Positions 15,981 to 24,867 of a DNA stretch of 64,000 bases are shown here, in pieces. The stretch covers positions 1-64,000 of the forward strand of contig JAHJGO010000025.1 of assembly GCA_018824405.1 (NCBI GenBank). The letters are read 5' to 3'. How positions within the stretch are numbered: position 1 is the first letter of the stretch; each line of letters starts with the position of its first letter. Source of the stretch: Gammaproteobacteria bacterium (GTDB taxonomy: Bacteria > Pseudomonadota > Gammaproteobacteria > Burkholderiales > Sulfuricellaceae). A model generated the notes under the pieces. That model did no database searches, had not been told where the DNA came from, and was given only the letters and a program-made list of their open reading frames with translations. The translations under genes and the position numbers were made by a program.

Positions 15981-16793
15981 ATGTTGCGTTGGCTGTTGAT
16001 GTGTTTGCTGTTTCTTGTTTCCCATGGCGCGCTGGCAAGTGAAAGTAGCTTGTTGCTGGGGGTGAATGAGGGCAGTTCAGGCAGTGCGGATTTCCAGCAG
16101 CGCCAGAGCAAATATCGGCCTTTTACCGACTATCTCAGCGGTATCGTGAAGAAGCAGGTCAAGCTGGAATCAGCGTCGGATCTGAAAAGTCTCAAGAAAA
16201 ACCTGCAGGCAGGCCGTTTTGATCTCCTGATGGTGCGTCCATCCCATATTTCCGCAGCTGCCATGCGCGATCAAAAGTACGTGCTGGTTGCGGCCGTCAA
16301 GGGTGAAGCGATCACCTCCTTCATCGTACACAAGGACTCTGCCCTCAAGAAACCCGCCGATCTTGCCGGCAAATCCATCATGATGCCGGACGAGAATGCC
16401 TATCCGTCCCATGTTGGCCTCGCCATGCTCAAGGAAGCCGGGCTCAAGCCGGAGACTCAGAGCATTCGCTTCGCCCGCACCCAGGAGGCGGTGGGCTATT
16501 CTGTGGAGCAGAAACTGGTGGATGCGGGTGTCGTGATCTCCTATTCCAAGGTCTCCAAGGGTTGGGAAGACAATGGCCATCGCTTCCTGTGGAGGAGCAA
16601 GCCGCTGCCCTACTGGAGCCTTATCGCTTCTCCCAATCTCAGTGCGGATACGGTAGCCAAAGTGCGCGAGGCGATCATCAAGCTTAACGATATGCCGGAG
16701 GGCGAGGCAATCCTCAAGTCCATGGGAGTAAACGGTTTCGTGGCAGGCAACCAGCAGGATTACATGGATTTGCTGACTTACCTGAAGGAATAG
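15981..16793 (+). CDS. PhnD/SsuA-like periplasmic binding protein without transporter partners
   Basis: This 270-residue protein has a signal peptide (about 1-19, ending HGALA-SES) and a type II periplasmic-binding fold of the phosphate/phosphonate family: LLLGVNEGSS at the start, FDLLMVRPSHISAAAM and the VHKDSALKKPADLAGKSI stretch typical of PhnD-like proteins. No permease or ATPase gene is adjacent; the next gene encodes a membrane protein of another family. Orphan PhnD-like proteins often act as sensory ligand binders or have other substrates. A second PhnD-type domain in this window is fused to a c-di-GMP sensor (58251-61385). Confidence 0.8.
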   Translation: MLRWLLMCLLFLVSHGALASESSLLLGVNEGSSGSADFQQRQSKYRPFTDYLSGIVKKQVKLESASDLKSLKKNLQAGRFDLLMVRPSHISAAAMRDQKYVLVAAVKGEAITSFIVHKDSALKKPADLAGKSIMMPDENAYPSHVGLAMLKEAGLKPETQSIRFARTQEAVGYSVEQKLVDAGVVISYSKVSKGWEDNGHRFLWRSKPLPYWSLIASPNLSADTVAKVREAIIKLNDMPEGEAILKSMGVNGFVAGNQQDYMDLLTYLKE

Positions 16794-16850
16794 GGGAGAA
16801 GTGCCGCTGGCGCCTTCCATGTGTTTTGAATCTGATTGAGAGGAGGCCTC

Positions 16851-17603
16851 ATGAGCGCGCTTGCACCAAACGCAGTAAATCTCTCCAGCCTGGTCGGCTG
16901 GGTGAGGGCGGGATGGCAGACTTTCTTGCAGGCCTGGGGCTTGAGCGCGGCTTATGCAGGCATCTTTGCGGTGCTCGGATTCATGCAATTCTTTGCTGTG
17001 GTGACGGCTGGGCTGTCGCCGCTGGTAGTGGCGATTGCGGGCGGGTTCATGCTGATTGGGCCGGCTTTGCTGTGCGGTTTCTTCAATGTGTCCGATCACC
17101 TGGAGCGTGGAGAACAGGTGAGCGTGGGGCATTTTTTCGCCGGATTCCGGCTGGCTCCGCCAGCGTTATGGGTGGTGGCGCTGGTTGAAATGTTCCTGTT
17201 CCTGATCTGGCTGACGGATGCCGGCGTGGTTTATGGCCTGTATTTTGGTGTGACGAAAGATATGGGTCTGCCGGAGTTTTTCGCTGGCCTGGCCGGGGAA
17301 GGCGATACCTGGCCTTATCTTTTCTTCAGCGGCTTGATGGGTACGCTGCTGGCATTCATCATCTACACCACTTCCGCCTTTGCCGTGCCGTTGCTGTTCT
17401 ATCGGCGTGCAAATCTGGCGGGCGCGGTGAGCGCGAGTGTGCGGGCCGTGTTTTCCAGCTTTCCGGCAATGCTGGGCTGGGCTGTGGTTCTGTCGGTGGC
17501 GATGTTTGCGGCGATGCTGCTTTTGCTGCCATTGTTTCCGGTGGTTTTTCCGGTGCTGGCTTATGCCAGCAGGCACGCATATCGCGAGGTTTTCCCGGAA
17601 TAG
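16851..17603 (+). CDS. Integral membrane protein, DUF2189-like
   Basis: This 250-residue protein has about six hydrophobic helices and a central motif GFMLIGPALLCGFFNVSDHL, which resembles the conserved region of DUF2189-type membrane proteins of proteobacteria. ATG 16851 follows GAGAGGAGG at 16838-16846. No enzymatic motif is visible and no function is known. It lies 57 bases downstream of the binding-protein gene in the same direction and may be cotranscribed with it. Confidence 0.7.
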   Translation: MSALAPNAVNLSSLVGWVRAGWQTFLQAWGLSAAYAGIFAVLGFMQFFAVVTAGLSPLVVAIAGGFMLIGPALLCGFFNVSDHLERGEQVSVGHFFAGFRLAPPALWVVALVEMFLFLIWLTDAGVVYGLYFGVTKDMGLPEFFAGLAGEGDTWPYLFFSGLMGTLLAFIIYTTSAFAVPLLFYRRANLAGAVSASVRAVFSSFPAMLGWAVVLSVAMFAAMLLLLPLFPVVFPVLAYASRHAYREVFPE

Positions 17604-17610
17604 CTTTTAG

Positions 17611-17808
17611 CTATTCCGGCATCCCCGGCTCCCCGCCCTTGTCCGTCATCAGAAAGTACATGCCCACTGCGGCCAGTATCATCCACAGCACCATGGCCCA
17701 CACCCCAAGGCTTTCGGACAAGGGGGCCATGAAGAGCAGTGAGGTAAGTGCCAGGGCCAGAAGGCCGTTGCCGATCCAGAAACGTGCTCCGTGTTTGACT
17801 TCGCTCAT
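17611..17808 (-). CDS. Small two-helix membrane protein
   Basis: This 65-residue protein starts MSEVKHGARFWIGNG and has two hydrophobic helices (about 12-30 and 34-52) with a short polar tail. ATG 17808 with an upstream TAAGG was preferred to a longer in-frame reading starting at 17859, whose extra 17 residues look non-native. It is convergent with the DUF2189-like gene and lies directly downstream of the methyltransferase gene. Function is unknown. Confidence 0.6.
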   Translation of the reverse strand: MSEVKHGARFWIGNGLLALALTSLLFMAPLSESLGVWAMVLWMILAAVGMYFLMTDKGGEPGMPE

Positions 17809-17858
17809 GTTGAAAACCTTAGGTGTTGAGAATTGGGTTTGAAAAGTGCAACTTCGCA

Positions 17859-18725
17859 TCAGTAAACGAAGCGGCTCCTTAATTCCTCCAGATTCAGCTC
17901 ATGCAGAATTTGTTCCAGCCGTTCCCGGGCATTTTTTCTTGTTGCCCCGGTATGGCGGGCGACAATCAGCTCGTTTTTCATCGAATGTTCCCAGCCGACC
18001 AGCTCGGTCACCGTGACCTGGTAGCCATGCGACTCGAGCAACAGGCAGCGCAGCACATTGGTGATCATGCTGCCGAATTCGCGGGTGTGAATGGGGTGGC
18101 GCCAGATTTCGGAGAGCGGCGTTCTGGAAAAGGACTGGTTCTTGTTCTTGCGCATCAGCGCTGCGACTTCGGCCTGGCAGCAGGGTGCCAGCACGATGAA
18201 TCTGGCCTGCTTGCTGAGGGCGAATTTGATCGCGTCGTCGGTGGCGGTATTGCAGGCGTGCAGCGCGGTGACGACATCGATTTTTTCCGGCAACTCTGTG
18301 GAATGAATGGAATCTTCAACCGAGAGATTGAGGAATGACATGCGCCCGAAGCCCAGGCGCTCGGCCAGCTCACGCGACTTTGCAACCAGCTCCTCGCGGG
18401 TTTCGATGCCGTAGATGTGGCCAGTCTGCCTGGCCTTGAAAAACAGGTCGTAAATAATGAAGCCGAGATAGGATTTTCCTGCGCCGTGATCGGTCAGGGT
18501 CAAGTTTTCATTCTCCGCCAGGACTTCGTTCAGCAAGGGCTCGATAAAATTGAACAGGTGGTACACCTGTTTCAGCTTGCGCCGGCTGTCCTGGTTGAGC
18601 TTGCCGTCGCGCGTCAGGATATGCAGCTCTTTCAACAGCTCTATGGATTGTTCGGGCTTGATTTCGGGAATGATGAAGTTCACTGCAATATCCTGATGGG
18701 TGCTGATGTCCGGGCATTTTAACAT
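17859..18725 (-). CDS. SAM-dependent methyltransferase (Methyltransf_32-like)
   Basis: The frame from ATG 18725 encodes 288 residues. The core shows a class I SAM-binding pattern (LTLTDHGAGKSYLGFIIY, followed by YGIETREELV) and a VVTALHACNTATDDAI stretch typical of a methyltransferase family often annotated as RrmJ-like or SAM-dependent. A paired cysteine motif APCCQAEV lies near residue 185. The substrate is unknown. A GTG 14 codons downstream with a better ribosome site is an alternative start. The gene is divergent from the S4-domain gene, 72 bases apart. Confidence 0.78.
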   Translation of the reverse strand: MLKCPDISTHQDIAVNFIIPEIKPEQSIELLKELHILTRDGKLNQDSRRKLKQVYHLFNFIEPLLNEVLAENENLTLTDHGAGKSYLGFIIYDLFFKARQTGHIYGIETREELVAKSRELAERLGFGRMSFLNLSVEDSIHSTELPEKIDVVTALHACNTATDDAIKFALSKQARFIVLAPCCQAEVAALMRKNKNQSFSRTPLSEIWRHPIHTREFGSMITNVLRCLLLESHGYQVTVTELVGWEHSMKNELIVARHTGATRKNARERLEQILHELNLEELRSRFVY

Positions 18726-18797
18726 CCCTGACACGGCGAAGCCGTTGCTGGAATGATAAGATGCACAAGCTTTAACCAACATGAACTCAAGGACTCC

Positions 18798-19019
18798 ATG
18801 CAAGAACACGAATTTACCCTGACCCGCGAATTTGTCGAGCTCGACAACCTGCTCAAGCTGACCGGGGCCTGCGACAGCGGCGGCATGGGAAAGCAGCTGG
18901 TTGCAGCCGGAGAAGTCTCGGTGGACGGCAAAATCGAGTTGCGCAAGACCTGCAAGATTCGCGCGGGCCAGGTGGTCACGCTGGGGGATGTGCGCATCTC
19001 CGTGCTGGCTGCCTCCTGA
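18798..19019 (+). CDS. S4-domain RNA-binding protein (YbcJ-like)
   Basis: This 73-residue protein consists of a single S4 domain: LDNLLKLTGACDSGGMGKQL followed by VAAGEVSVDGKIELRKTCKI. This matches the YbcJ-like group of small stand-alone S4 proteins thought to bind structured RNA. ATG 18798 with AAGGA ten bases upstream was chosen over an in-frame ATA/ATG-like upstream reading. The gene is followed after 16 bases by the DUF6164-type gene. Confidence 0.85.
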   Translation: MQEHEFTLTREFVELDNLLKLTGACDSGGMGKQLVAAGEVSVDGKIELRKTCKIRAGQVVTLGDVRISVLAAS

Positions 19020-19035
19020 TACTCCGCTCCATACC

Positions 19036-19401
19036 ATGGCAGTTAAACTTTTCCCCCTGAATGGCGTGCCCGACGACGAGGCGGAGGATGTGCGCGCCTT
19101 GCTGAAAGCCAATGGCGTGGAGTTCAGTGAAACGTCTGCGGGTAACTGGGGTATCTTCTCGGCGGCCATCTGGCTGCCGGACGATTCCCGGCTGGATGAG
19201 GCAAAGGCGCTGATCGCGGGCTACCAGAGCGAGCGCCAGACTCAGGCAAGGGCTGAGTACGAAGCTTTGTGCCGCGAAGGCAAACAGCGCACCCTGATCG
19301 ATGTGATTCAGGAAAACCCGCTGCGCTTTTTTGCCTATGCAGCGGTGATTGCCGCGATTCTGTATTTCTCCATCAAACCCTTTCTGGATCTCGGAAAATA
19401 G
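19036..19401 (+). CDS. DUF6164-like protein with C-terminal membrane anchor
   Basis: This 121-residue protein has an N-terminal domain (1-75) with the pattern LFPLNGVPDDEAEDVRALL and SAGNWGIFSAAIWLPDD, similar to the DUF6164/DUF2007-like signal-transducing small domains. A basic stretch follows and then a single C-terminal helix (about 99-118), giving a tail-anchored topology. Function is unknown. It lies 16 bases downstream of the S4-domain gene and is probably in the same operon. Confidence 0.75.
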   Translation: MAVKLFPLNGVPDDEAEDVRALLKANGVEFSETSAGNWGIFSAAIWLPDDSRLDEAKALIAGYQSERQTQARAEYEALCREGKQRTLIDVIQENPLRFFAYAAVIAAILYFSIKPFLDLGK

Positions 19402-19445
19402 CCAATGACCCCGACCGATACTGAAAAATCCCCGATGAATTTCCT

Positions 19446-19733
19446 GTGAATTTCCTGCCGAACCGGCGACAACTGCTGCGCGACATGCTGGTGCTGGTTG
19501 CGCTGGCTTGCCTGCTGGGGCCGCTGGTCGGGCCGCTGGTGATTTCCTGGATCAATCCTACCCGGGCCTGGGGGGTGGGGGGGGGGGGCGATTATTCACC
19601 GGGGAGCGTGCTGCTGTGGGGGGGGCTGTTCCTGATGTTCGAGGCCTTGTTTTATGTCGGCTGGCTCGTGTCGCGGGTGAGCAAGGGGTGGCGTGAGAGT
19701 GCGGCTGACGATTGGTGGAACAGACAGCAGTAA
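19446..19733 (+). CDS. Small membrane protein gene with long G tracts
   Basis: Read from GTG 19446 the product has 95 residues, with one strong hydrophobic segment (about 12-34), a glycine run encoded by G6-T-G12 (19570-19588), a second hydrophobic segment (about 54-73) and a polar tail ending DDWWNRQQ. A second G8 tract is at 19618-19625. An ATG at 19436 opens the same N-terminal codons but meets a TGA after four codons, because TGAATTTCCTG is duplicated with a 10-base offset (19437-19457). No good ribosome site was seen. Function is unknown. The homopolymers make frameshifting or sequencing error a real possibility. Confidence 0.6.
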   Translation: MNFLPNRRQLLRDMLVLVALACLLGPLVGPLVISWINPTRAWGVGGGGDYSPGSVLLWGGLFLMFEALFYVGWLVSRVSKGWRESAADDWWNRQQ

Positions 19734-19832
19734 TGTATGAATCTTGCCAGAACTGAACAGGCGCAAGCCCTTTTTTTTCCGCAGTTTTCCCATTTATACT
19801 GAACACATCCCTCATTTGCACGGAAAACCCTC

Positions 19833-20378
19833 ATGACCACTCCAAACACCAACGAATGTCTGGCGATCACAGCTTCCGGCGAAGACCGGGTCGGACTGGT
19901 GGAAAAACTCACCAGCCAGATCACCGCCAGCGGCTGCAATATCGAGCAGAGCCGCATGGGCGTGCTGGGCGGGCAATTCGCCCTGATGATGCGCGTTACC
20001 GGCAGCCAGGAGGCGTTGGTTGCACTGGAGAGCAGGCTTGCGCCGCTGGGAGAAGAGCTTGGTCTGGCCATCATTCACAAATGGACCCGGGAGCGCGAGC
20101 GGCATGCCCCTGTTGTCCCCTACCTGGTGGAAGTGGTCGCGCTCGACCACCCCGGCATCGTGCATAAGCTGGCGCGATTTTTTGCCGCCAACGGCATCAA
20201 TATCGAGGAACTGGAAACCGACAGCTATCCCGCACCCCATACCGGCAGCCCGATGTTCGCCGTGCATATGACGGTGGGCGTGCCGGGCGGGACCGCCATC
20301 GCCAAGCTGCGCGACGACTTTTTCGAATATTGCGACGACCTCAATCTGGATGCTTCGCTGGAGCCTGCACGCGCTTGA
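19833..20378 (+). CDS. GcvR-like double ACT-domain regulator
   Basis: This 181-residue protein consists of two ACT domains (about 8-80 and 95-170), starting LAITASGEDRVGLVEKLTSQ and continuing VEVVALDHPGIVHKLARFFA. This is the architecture of the glycine cleavage repressor GcvR, which binds small metabolites and acts on the activator GcvA rather than on DNA directly. No gcv genes are in the window. Its stop overlaps the TTG start of the following small gene by 4 bases (TTGA). Confidence 0.85.
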   Translation: MTTPNTNECLAITASGEDRVGLVEKLTSQITASGCNIEQSRMGVLGGQFALMMRVTGSQEALVALESRLAPLGEELGLAIIHKWTRERERHAPVVPYLVEVVALDHPGIVHKLARFFAANGINIEELETDSYPAPHTGSPMFAVHMTVGVPGGTAIAKLRDDFFEYCDDLNLDASLEPARA

Positions 20379-20719
20379 GCGACACTCGAAAACTCGTGTC
20401 GAGCGCCTGCGACGTGCCTGCTGCCGCGGATTTTTCAGGCGTCACGATAGTGAAGCTCGCTCCGCTGCCACCGCTTGCAGATTATCTGGCGGCGATGCGC
20501 CTTGCCGAGACCGAATCACGCGCCCGGCTGGGCGAATGCATGCTGCTTTCGTGGTATGACCGCGACCGCGACTTCGAGTCGCCGCAGCACGCCGGTGAAT
20601 GCCATCAGGGCAGTGCCGTGCCGGGCTATGTCGATTACGCCCTGTATCGCGGTGCCACGCTGATGGTAGACATCGAGGCGGGCCGCTTCGTGTTCTTCTA
20701 TCTGCCGCTTGATTTCTGA
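20375..20719 (+). CDS. Conserved-type hypothetical protein downstream of the ACT-domain gene
   Basis: Taken from TTG 20375 (114 residues), overlapping the previous stop as TTGA; a GTG at 20396 is an alternative. The protein is soluble, with the stretches LADYLAAMRLAETESRARLG and LMVDIEAGRFVFFYLPLDF. The HAGECHQGSAVPGYVDYAL region carries His and Cys residues that could bind metal, but no family was recognised with confidence. Tight packing with the ACT and histidine-phosphatase genes suggests one operon. Confidence 0.6.
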   Translation: MSDTRKLVSSACDVPAAADFSGVTIVKLAPLPPLADYLAAMRLAETESRARLGECMLLSWYDRDRDFESPQHAGECHQGSAVPGYVDYALYRGATLMVDIEAGRFVFFYLPLDF

Positions 20720-21263
20720 TTTGCCCGGCAAGACGCTTTTTTTCGTCAGGCATGGCGAAGCCGGGTACAACCTGCTGGATCGGGTCAACAGTCACCCCGA
20801 AGTGAAGAATGACCTGACCGTAACTGGTCGCGAGCAGGCGACCTGCTGCCGTGCGGCGCTGGCATCGGCCGGGATTGAAGCGATCTATTGCTCCGAACTT
20901 CCGCGCGCGCGCCAGACGGCGGAAATCATCAATCAGGCTTTCGGCGTGCCTGTTGTTGTTGATCGCCTGATCAACGAAACCGGTGCATTCGCCTTCGAGG
21001 GCTTGCCATGCGCTGCATGGCACCGTGCTCAGGTGCCGGATCGCCTGCGTGCCGTGGTGCCGGGTTGTGAGTCATTTGAAGAAATGAAATCGCGCCTGCT
21101 GAAATTTCTGGATCGGCTGCGCGAAATCCCGCAGCAGCGCATTTTGGTGGTATCCCATGAAGAACCCATCCAGGTGCTGCTTGGCGCCCTGGAGTGCTTG
21201 CCGGATGAACTCGCAAGATCGAGGGCGATCAGCCATTGCATGCCGATTTCTATGGAGATCTAA
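20709..21263 (+). CDS. Histidine phosphatase family protein (phosphoglycerate-mutase-like)
   Basis: The protein has the RHGE catalytic motif near the N-terminus (LFFVRHGEAGYN, residues 10-21), the SELPRARQTAEI arginine motif and the late VVSHEEPIQ histidine. Length is 184 residues from TTG 20709; a TTG at 20721 would also fit. Family members hydrolyse varied phosphoesters, and no substrate can be assigned from sequence. The start overlaps the end of the preceding gene by 11 bases, which supports translational coupling. Confidence 0.8.
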   Translation: MISDLPGKTLFFVRHGEAGYNLLDRVNSHPEVKNDLTVTGREQATCCRAALASAGIEAIYCSELPRARQTAEIINQAFGVPVVVDRLINETGAFAFEGLPCAAWHRAQVPDRLRAVVPGCESFEEMKSRLLKFLDRLREIPQQRILVVSHEEPIQVLLGALECLPDELARSRAISHCMPISMEI

Positions 21264-21396
21264 AAAATTTTGATGTAGATGTTTCACTCAAGCTGCGAAA
21301 ATGTCTGGTTTGCGCAATAGTACAAGAACTGTTTTTGCTAATGGAACGTGGGTGACCCCCGTTTTGTAATTTGAAAATTTTGCTCGGGGAGAAACC

Positions 21397-24300
21397 ATGA
21401 GTGCGGTATTAAAAGGCCACCAGAGCCTGGATGATGCGACGGATGAACGGATGGAGCTGATTCAGCATATCAATCTTCATCTTGCGGCGCTTGGCCTGCC
21501 CACTCCGCAGGGGATTGACGCCCTGTCGCCCTTGCATATTGCAGCCGATCTGCTGCGCAGCTACCAGCACCAGAAGCGTCTGCTGGCGGATTACCGCTGT
21601 CCGGCGGATCAGCGCATCCAGAATTTCCTCAATGCCTATCTCCGCCAGAACGGCGTCGAGAGCGAAATTGCATTGCCGGGCGCAAGCTTCGTGCTGGACC
21701 GGCCTCACCTTGCGCGCGAACTCTCCCTGCCGGTATCCGGCCAGCATTTCAGCGCCGAATTCGTTGACTCCTACCGCCTGATGCAGGGCGTGTTGCACAA
21801 TCCGCGCAACGACCGGCGCACTACCAAGGGCGTGTTTCACATTGTCGAAGGCGGTCTGCCGATTCCTGCGGACAAGAATGCGGTTCCTGTAAAAGCCTTT
21901 GCCGGCTTGCTGTCGTCTGCGCTCAATCCTCCCGGCGATACGCTGCGCCTGCCTTTCACCAGCGCCCAGGCGCAACAGGCGGAGAGCTGGGTGTCCTTGC
22001 TGCTGCGTCCCCTGGTGGCACCGGAAGTGCCCGGCATCAGCCCGGAAAAGACCATGGAAACGCGCTTCTTCGCTCCCGGCAGCCTGGTTTCGAACCTGGA
22101 TTTCGTGGAACGCATTTTCGGCAACGGCGGCAACCCCTGCCTGCCAGAGAACGATGCTGCTCTCGATGTGCTGCACTGGACGGGACACACCGGCTGCGTC
22201 ATTCTGGCGCCGCATCTGGTGCGACTGAAAAAGATTGACCTGGGCCTGCCGCACTGGGACCAGGCCAGCGAGCGTCAGCGTCGCGACGGCATGTGCTGGC
22301 GCGAAGAGAGCGAACTCTACAACAGCGGCCAGCCCTTCAAGATCACCTGCCGCGATATGAGCGGCGTGATCGTGACCCTGATTGCGGACAACTATTTCGG
22401 CTACAGCAAAAAAGAAGTCAAATCGCAGATCAGCTATGCAGCCAACCTGTTCGGCGGCTGCGAGGAAGAACACTCGGGCGGCGCGCTGGCTTTTCCCCGC
22501 TTCAATCTTGGCGAGGTATTCCGCCCCGATAGCCGGATTCGTACGGATGGACATAATTTCGACAGCCTGGTATCCCTGTTCGGTGATGTCATGCATGTCA
22601 GGGAAGAGGGCTATGGCGTTGACAAGCGCTTCGCAGACATCATCTACGTGCCGGAAGATGCGACCATGCATCTGCTCGATCAAAGCATCCAATGGCCGCG
22701 CAACGGCGAAATGCAGACCATCAAGCTGCTTGCCGGAAAAACTTACATTCATCCTTGCGGTTACAAGGTGCACATGGAAAAACACCCCCATGCGCCCACC
22801 TGGCGGCTGATCGGGACCGACGCAGAAGGAACTTTCGTGCACAAGCCGAGCACGGTTTCGGGCGGGGGCAAGTCGGAGATTTCGAAATCCATCGTCGGCA
22901 CCATCCTTTCCGGGCCGTTTTACGTGCGCGATCTGCATGATGATCTGGCGCAGGTTCAGGAGATTTTCGACAAGGATTATTCAGGCCGTTTCCGCAATCC
23001 GTCGCAGGCCCGCGACAGCCGCTCGCTGCTGAGCGAGGAGCGGACGCTCGGCTCTGTCATCAAGTTGCTGACCGCCTCCGGAAGCGAATACACCGAGCAA
23101 TACAATCAGTGGCTGGAAAGTATTCCGCAGCACATCCGCGCGCTGGTATTCGTGATCAAACGTTTTTATCGGCCGGAGTGGGGCGCTGCCTGGCTTAAGT
23201 ATTTCTCGGTCGACATGGTGAACGGCTATCCGGGGCATGAACTCAAATACAATGGCCGGCGACTGATGGCGAGTTTTCTGCGCGTCGGGGTGGAGCCGGA
23301 CGGTTCCTGGCGTATGTACAAGCTGCGCCAGGATTTTATCGGCGCAGGAAAAATCCAGACCGAAGACGACATCACGGCATCCATCACCGTGCCCGCTGCC
23401 CGGCTGAACCATCTGAATCCGGATTATGCCAACCACAGCGTCAAGCTGGCGGCCAACTGCGAGTTGCGCCTGTTCCAGCGGCCGGATGATGCGATCCACC
23501 GCGGCCTCGATCTGCAGGCCGAGGCGGACCTGGCCGGGCCGGATAATTTCATTTCCAACTTCGAACCCCTGACCACCGCAGATGCCCAGGAACTGGTGGA
23601 AGACGCCATCGGTCTCGAACTTTTCAGCCTCCCCATGAAGCAGCTGGCAGAGGCGGCCAGCAGGGCGCCGGCTGACCACTACTTCGTTTCCTCCGCGCAT
23701 CCGCGAGTGGTGGATGGCAAGCCTTCTGCCAATGTGCGTTACCTGCAGCGCCGCCCTGATCTGGTCAACCCGCGCGACCGCTATATTGCCGAGATGGGCG
23801 CCAGGCTGTACCGGCGTGTTCCCTTGTCCGAAGCCGTGCATTTTCCGGTCAATGCGGTCCTGCCCGGGCGTCGCAACAATCCGCCGGATCGGGTGCACGG
23901 CATCCGCTCGCTCGCGGTTTACAATCCCATCCATTTCCAGGAACTGCCCGAGCTGTTCATGGATTTTATCGCTAGCCTGACTGGAAAATCTCCCTCGACC
24001 ACCGGCGCCGGATCGGAGGGCGCGCTGACCAAGGGGCCATTCAATGCCTTGCGCGCGACGGCAGACCTGAACAGTGCCCTGGTCTCCTACATCATCAGCG
24101 GCTACGATGGTTTTTCCACGGCGGCCGGGCATATCGGCCCCAACCGGCGCGTGGATCACGACATCAGCCTGCTGATCCCGGAACTGTGGTGCCGCATGGC
24201 GGTGCGCGAGCGCGACCCGAAACTCATGATCGAACGCGGCTACCTTGAGCCGCTCACGGATTTCGATTACCAGGGCCGCCAGATTCTTGCCAGCCGCCTC

Positions 24301-24852
24301 GGCTACCGTATCACCAGCCGTTTTGCGCATGCCAACTTCGGCAAGATCTTCGATAACCCGATGGCGGTGTTCGACGAAGCCATGCTCCGGCCGGAGAGCC
24401 AGGATCTGGAGTCTTTTGCGGATGGCGTGGACAATATCGTCGAAGCGCAACGCCGGGTAGCGCAGAACTATCTCGACGACGGAGCGGTCAATGATGCCTG
24501 TCCGCCGCTCAAGGCTATTCTCTACATCATGGCGACGGGGAGCTACGAGGGCAAGGATGTGCGCCATCCGGAAATCCGCGCCATGTTTACGCGCGACGCG
24601 CTGCTGGCCAGCGACTGGTATCGGGAACGCCTCGTCATCAAGCAGCAACGCGACATGGCGTTATGGCAGCGGCACGAAGAAAATCTGCAACGCTTCCTCG
24701 AACGCCAGAACCTGCTCACGGAATCCGAGCGCGGGCAATATGCGCAACTGCTCGTAAAGGCCCGGCAAGAGCAGGCCTATGTGGCAAGCTCGCAATATCT
24801 GAGCGATCTTTCGGGCACGCTGGGTGCAGAGGGGCTCGGCGCAAAGCGTTGA
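21397..24852 (+). CDS. Large conserved-looking protein of unknown function (1151 residues)
   Basis: A soluble-looking protein of 1151 residues with no signal peptide or membrane helix. Recurrent features include WTGHTGCVILAPH, a LIADNYFGYSKKEVKSQISY stretch, LFGGCEEEHSGGALAFPRF, SGGGKSEISKSIVGTI (about 488-503) and TGAGSEGALTKGPFNALRAT. The SGGGKSE segment is reminiscent of the phosphate-binding loops of PEPCK/HPr-kinase-like proteins but does not fit a canonical Walker A. The start ATG 21397 has GGGGAG upstream. The gene stands alone, before the MarR operon. I do not recognise the family and assign no function. Confidence 0.8.
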   Translation: MSAVLKGHQSLDDATDERMELIQHINLHLAALGLPTPQGIDALSPLHIAADLLRSYQHQKRLLADYRCPADQRIQNFLNAYLRQNGVESEIALPGASFVLDRPHLARELSLPVSGQHFSAEFVDSYRLMQGVLHNPRNDRRTTKGVFHIVEGGLPIPADKNAVPVKAFAGLLSSALNPPGDTLRLPFTSAQAQQAESWVSLLLRPLVAPEVPGISPEKTMETRFFAPGSLVSNLDFVERIFGNGGNPCLPENDAALDVLHWTGHTGCVILAPHLVRLKKIDLGLPHWDQASERQRRDGMCWREESELYNSGQPFKITCRDMSGVIVTLIADNYFGYSKKEVKSQISYAANLFGGCEEEHSGGALAFPRFNLGEVFRPDSRIRTDGHNFDSLVSLFGDVMHVREEGYGVDKRFADIIYVPEDATMHLLDQSIQWPRNGEMQTIKLLAGKTYIHPCGYKVHMEKHPHAPTWRLIGTDAEGTFVHKPSTVSGGGKSEISKSIVGTILSGPFYVRDLHDDLAQVQEIFDKDYSGRFRNPSQARDSRSLLSEERTLGSVIKLLTASGSEYTEQYNQWLESIPQHIRALVFVIKRFYRPEWGAAWLKYFSVDMVNGYPGHELKYNGRRLMASFLRVGVEPDGSWRMYKLRQDFIGAGKIQTEDDITASITVPAARLNHLNPDYANHSVKLAANCELRLFQRPDDAIHRGLDLQAEADLAGPDNFISNFEPLTTADAQELVEDAIGLELFSLPMKQLAEAASRAPADHYFVSSAHPRVVDGKPSANVRYLQRRPDLVNPRDRYIAEMGARLYRRVPLSEAVHFPVNAVLPGRRNNPPDRVHGIRSLAVYNPIHFQELPELFMDFIASLTGKSPSTTGAGSEGALTKGPFNALRATADLNSALVSYIISGYDGFSTAAGHIGPNRRVDHDISLLIPELWCRMAVRERDPKLMIERGYLEPLTDFDYQGRQILASRLGYRITSRFAHANFGKIFDNPMAVFDEAMLRPESQDLESFADGVDNIVEAQRRVAQNYLDDGAVNDACPPLKAILYIMATGSYEGKDVRHPEIRAMFTRDALLASDWYRERLVIKQQRDMALWQRHEENLQRFLERQNLLTESERGQYAQLLVKARQEQAYVASSQYLSDLSGTLGAEGLGAKR

Positions 24853-24867
24853 TCCCGGCCAAAGATG

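Noticed and set aside
17809-17859. An N-terminal extension of the small two-helix membrane protein
   Set aside because: The 17 extra residues look like non-coding sequence and the internal ATG has a better ribosome site.
18726-19169. A long N-terminal extension of the SAM methyltransferase frame
   Set aside because: It runs antisense through the S4-domain and DUF6164-like genes, and the product of that stretch has no domain character.
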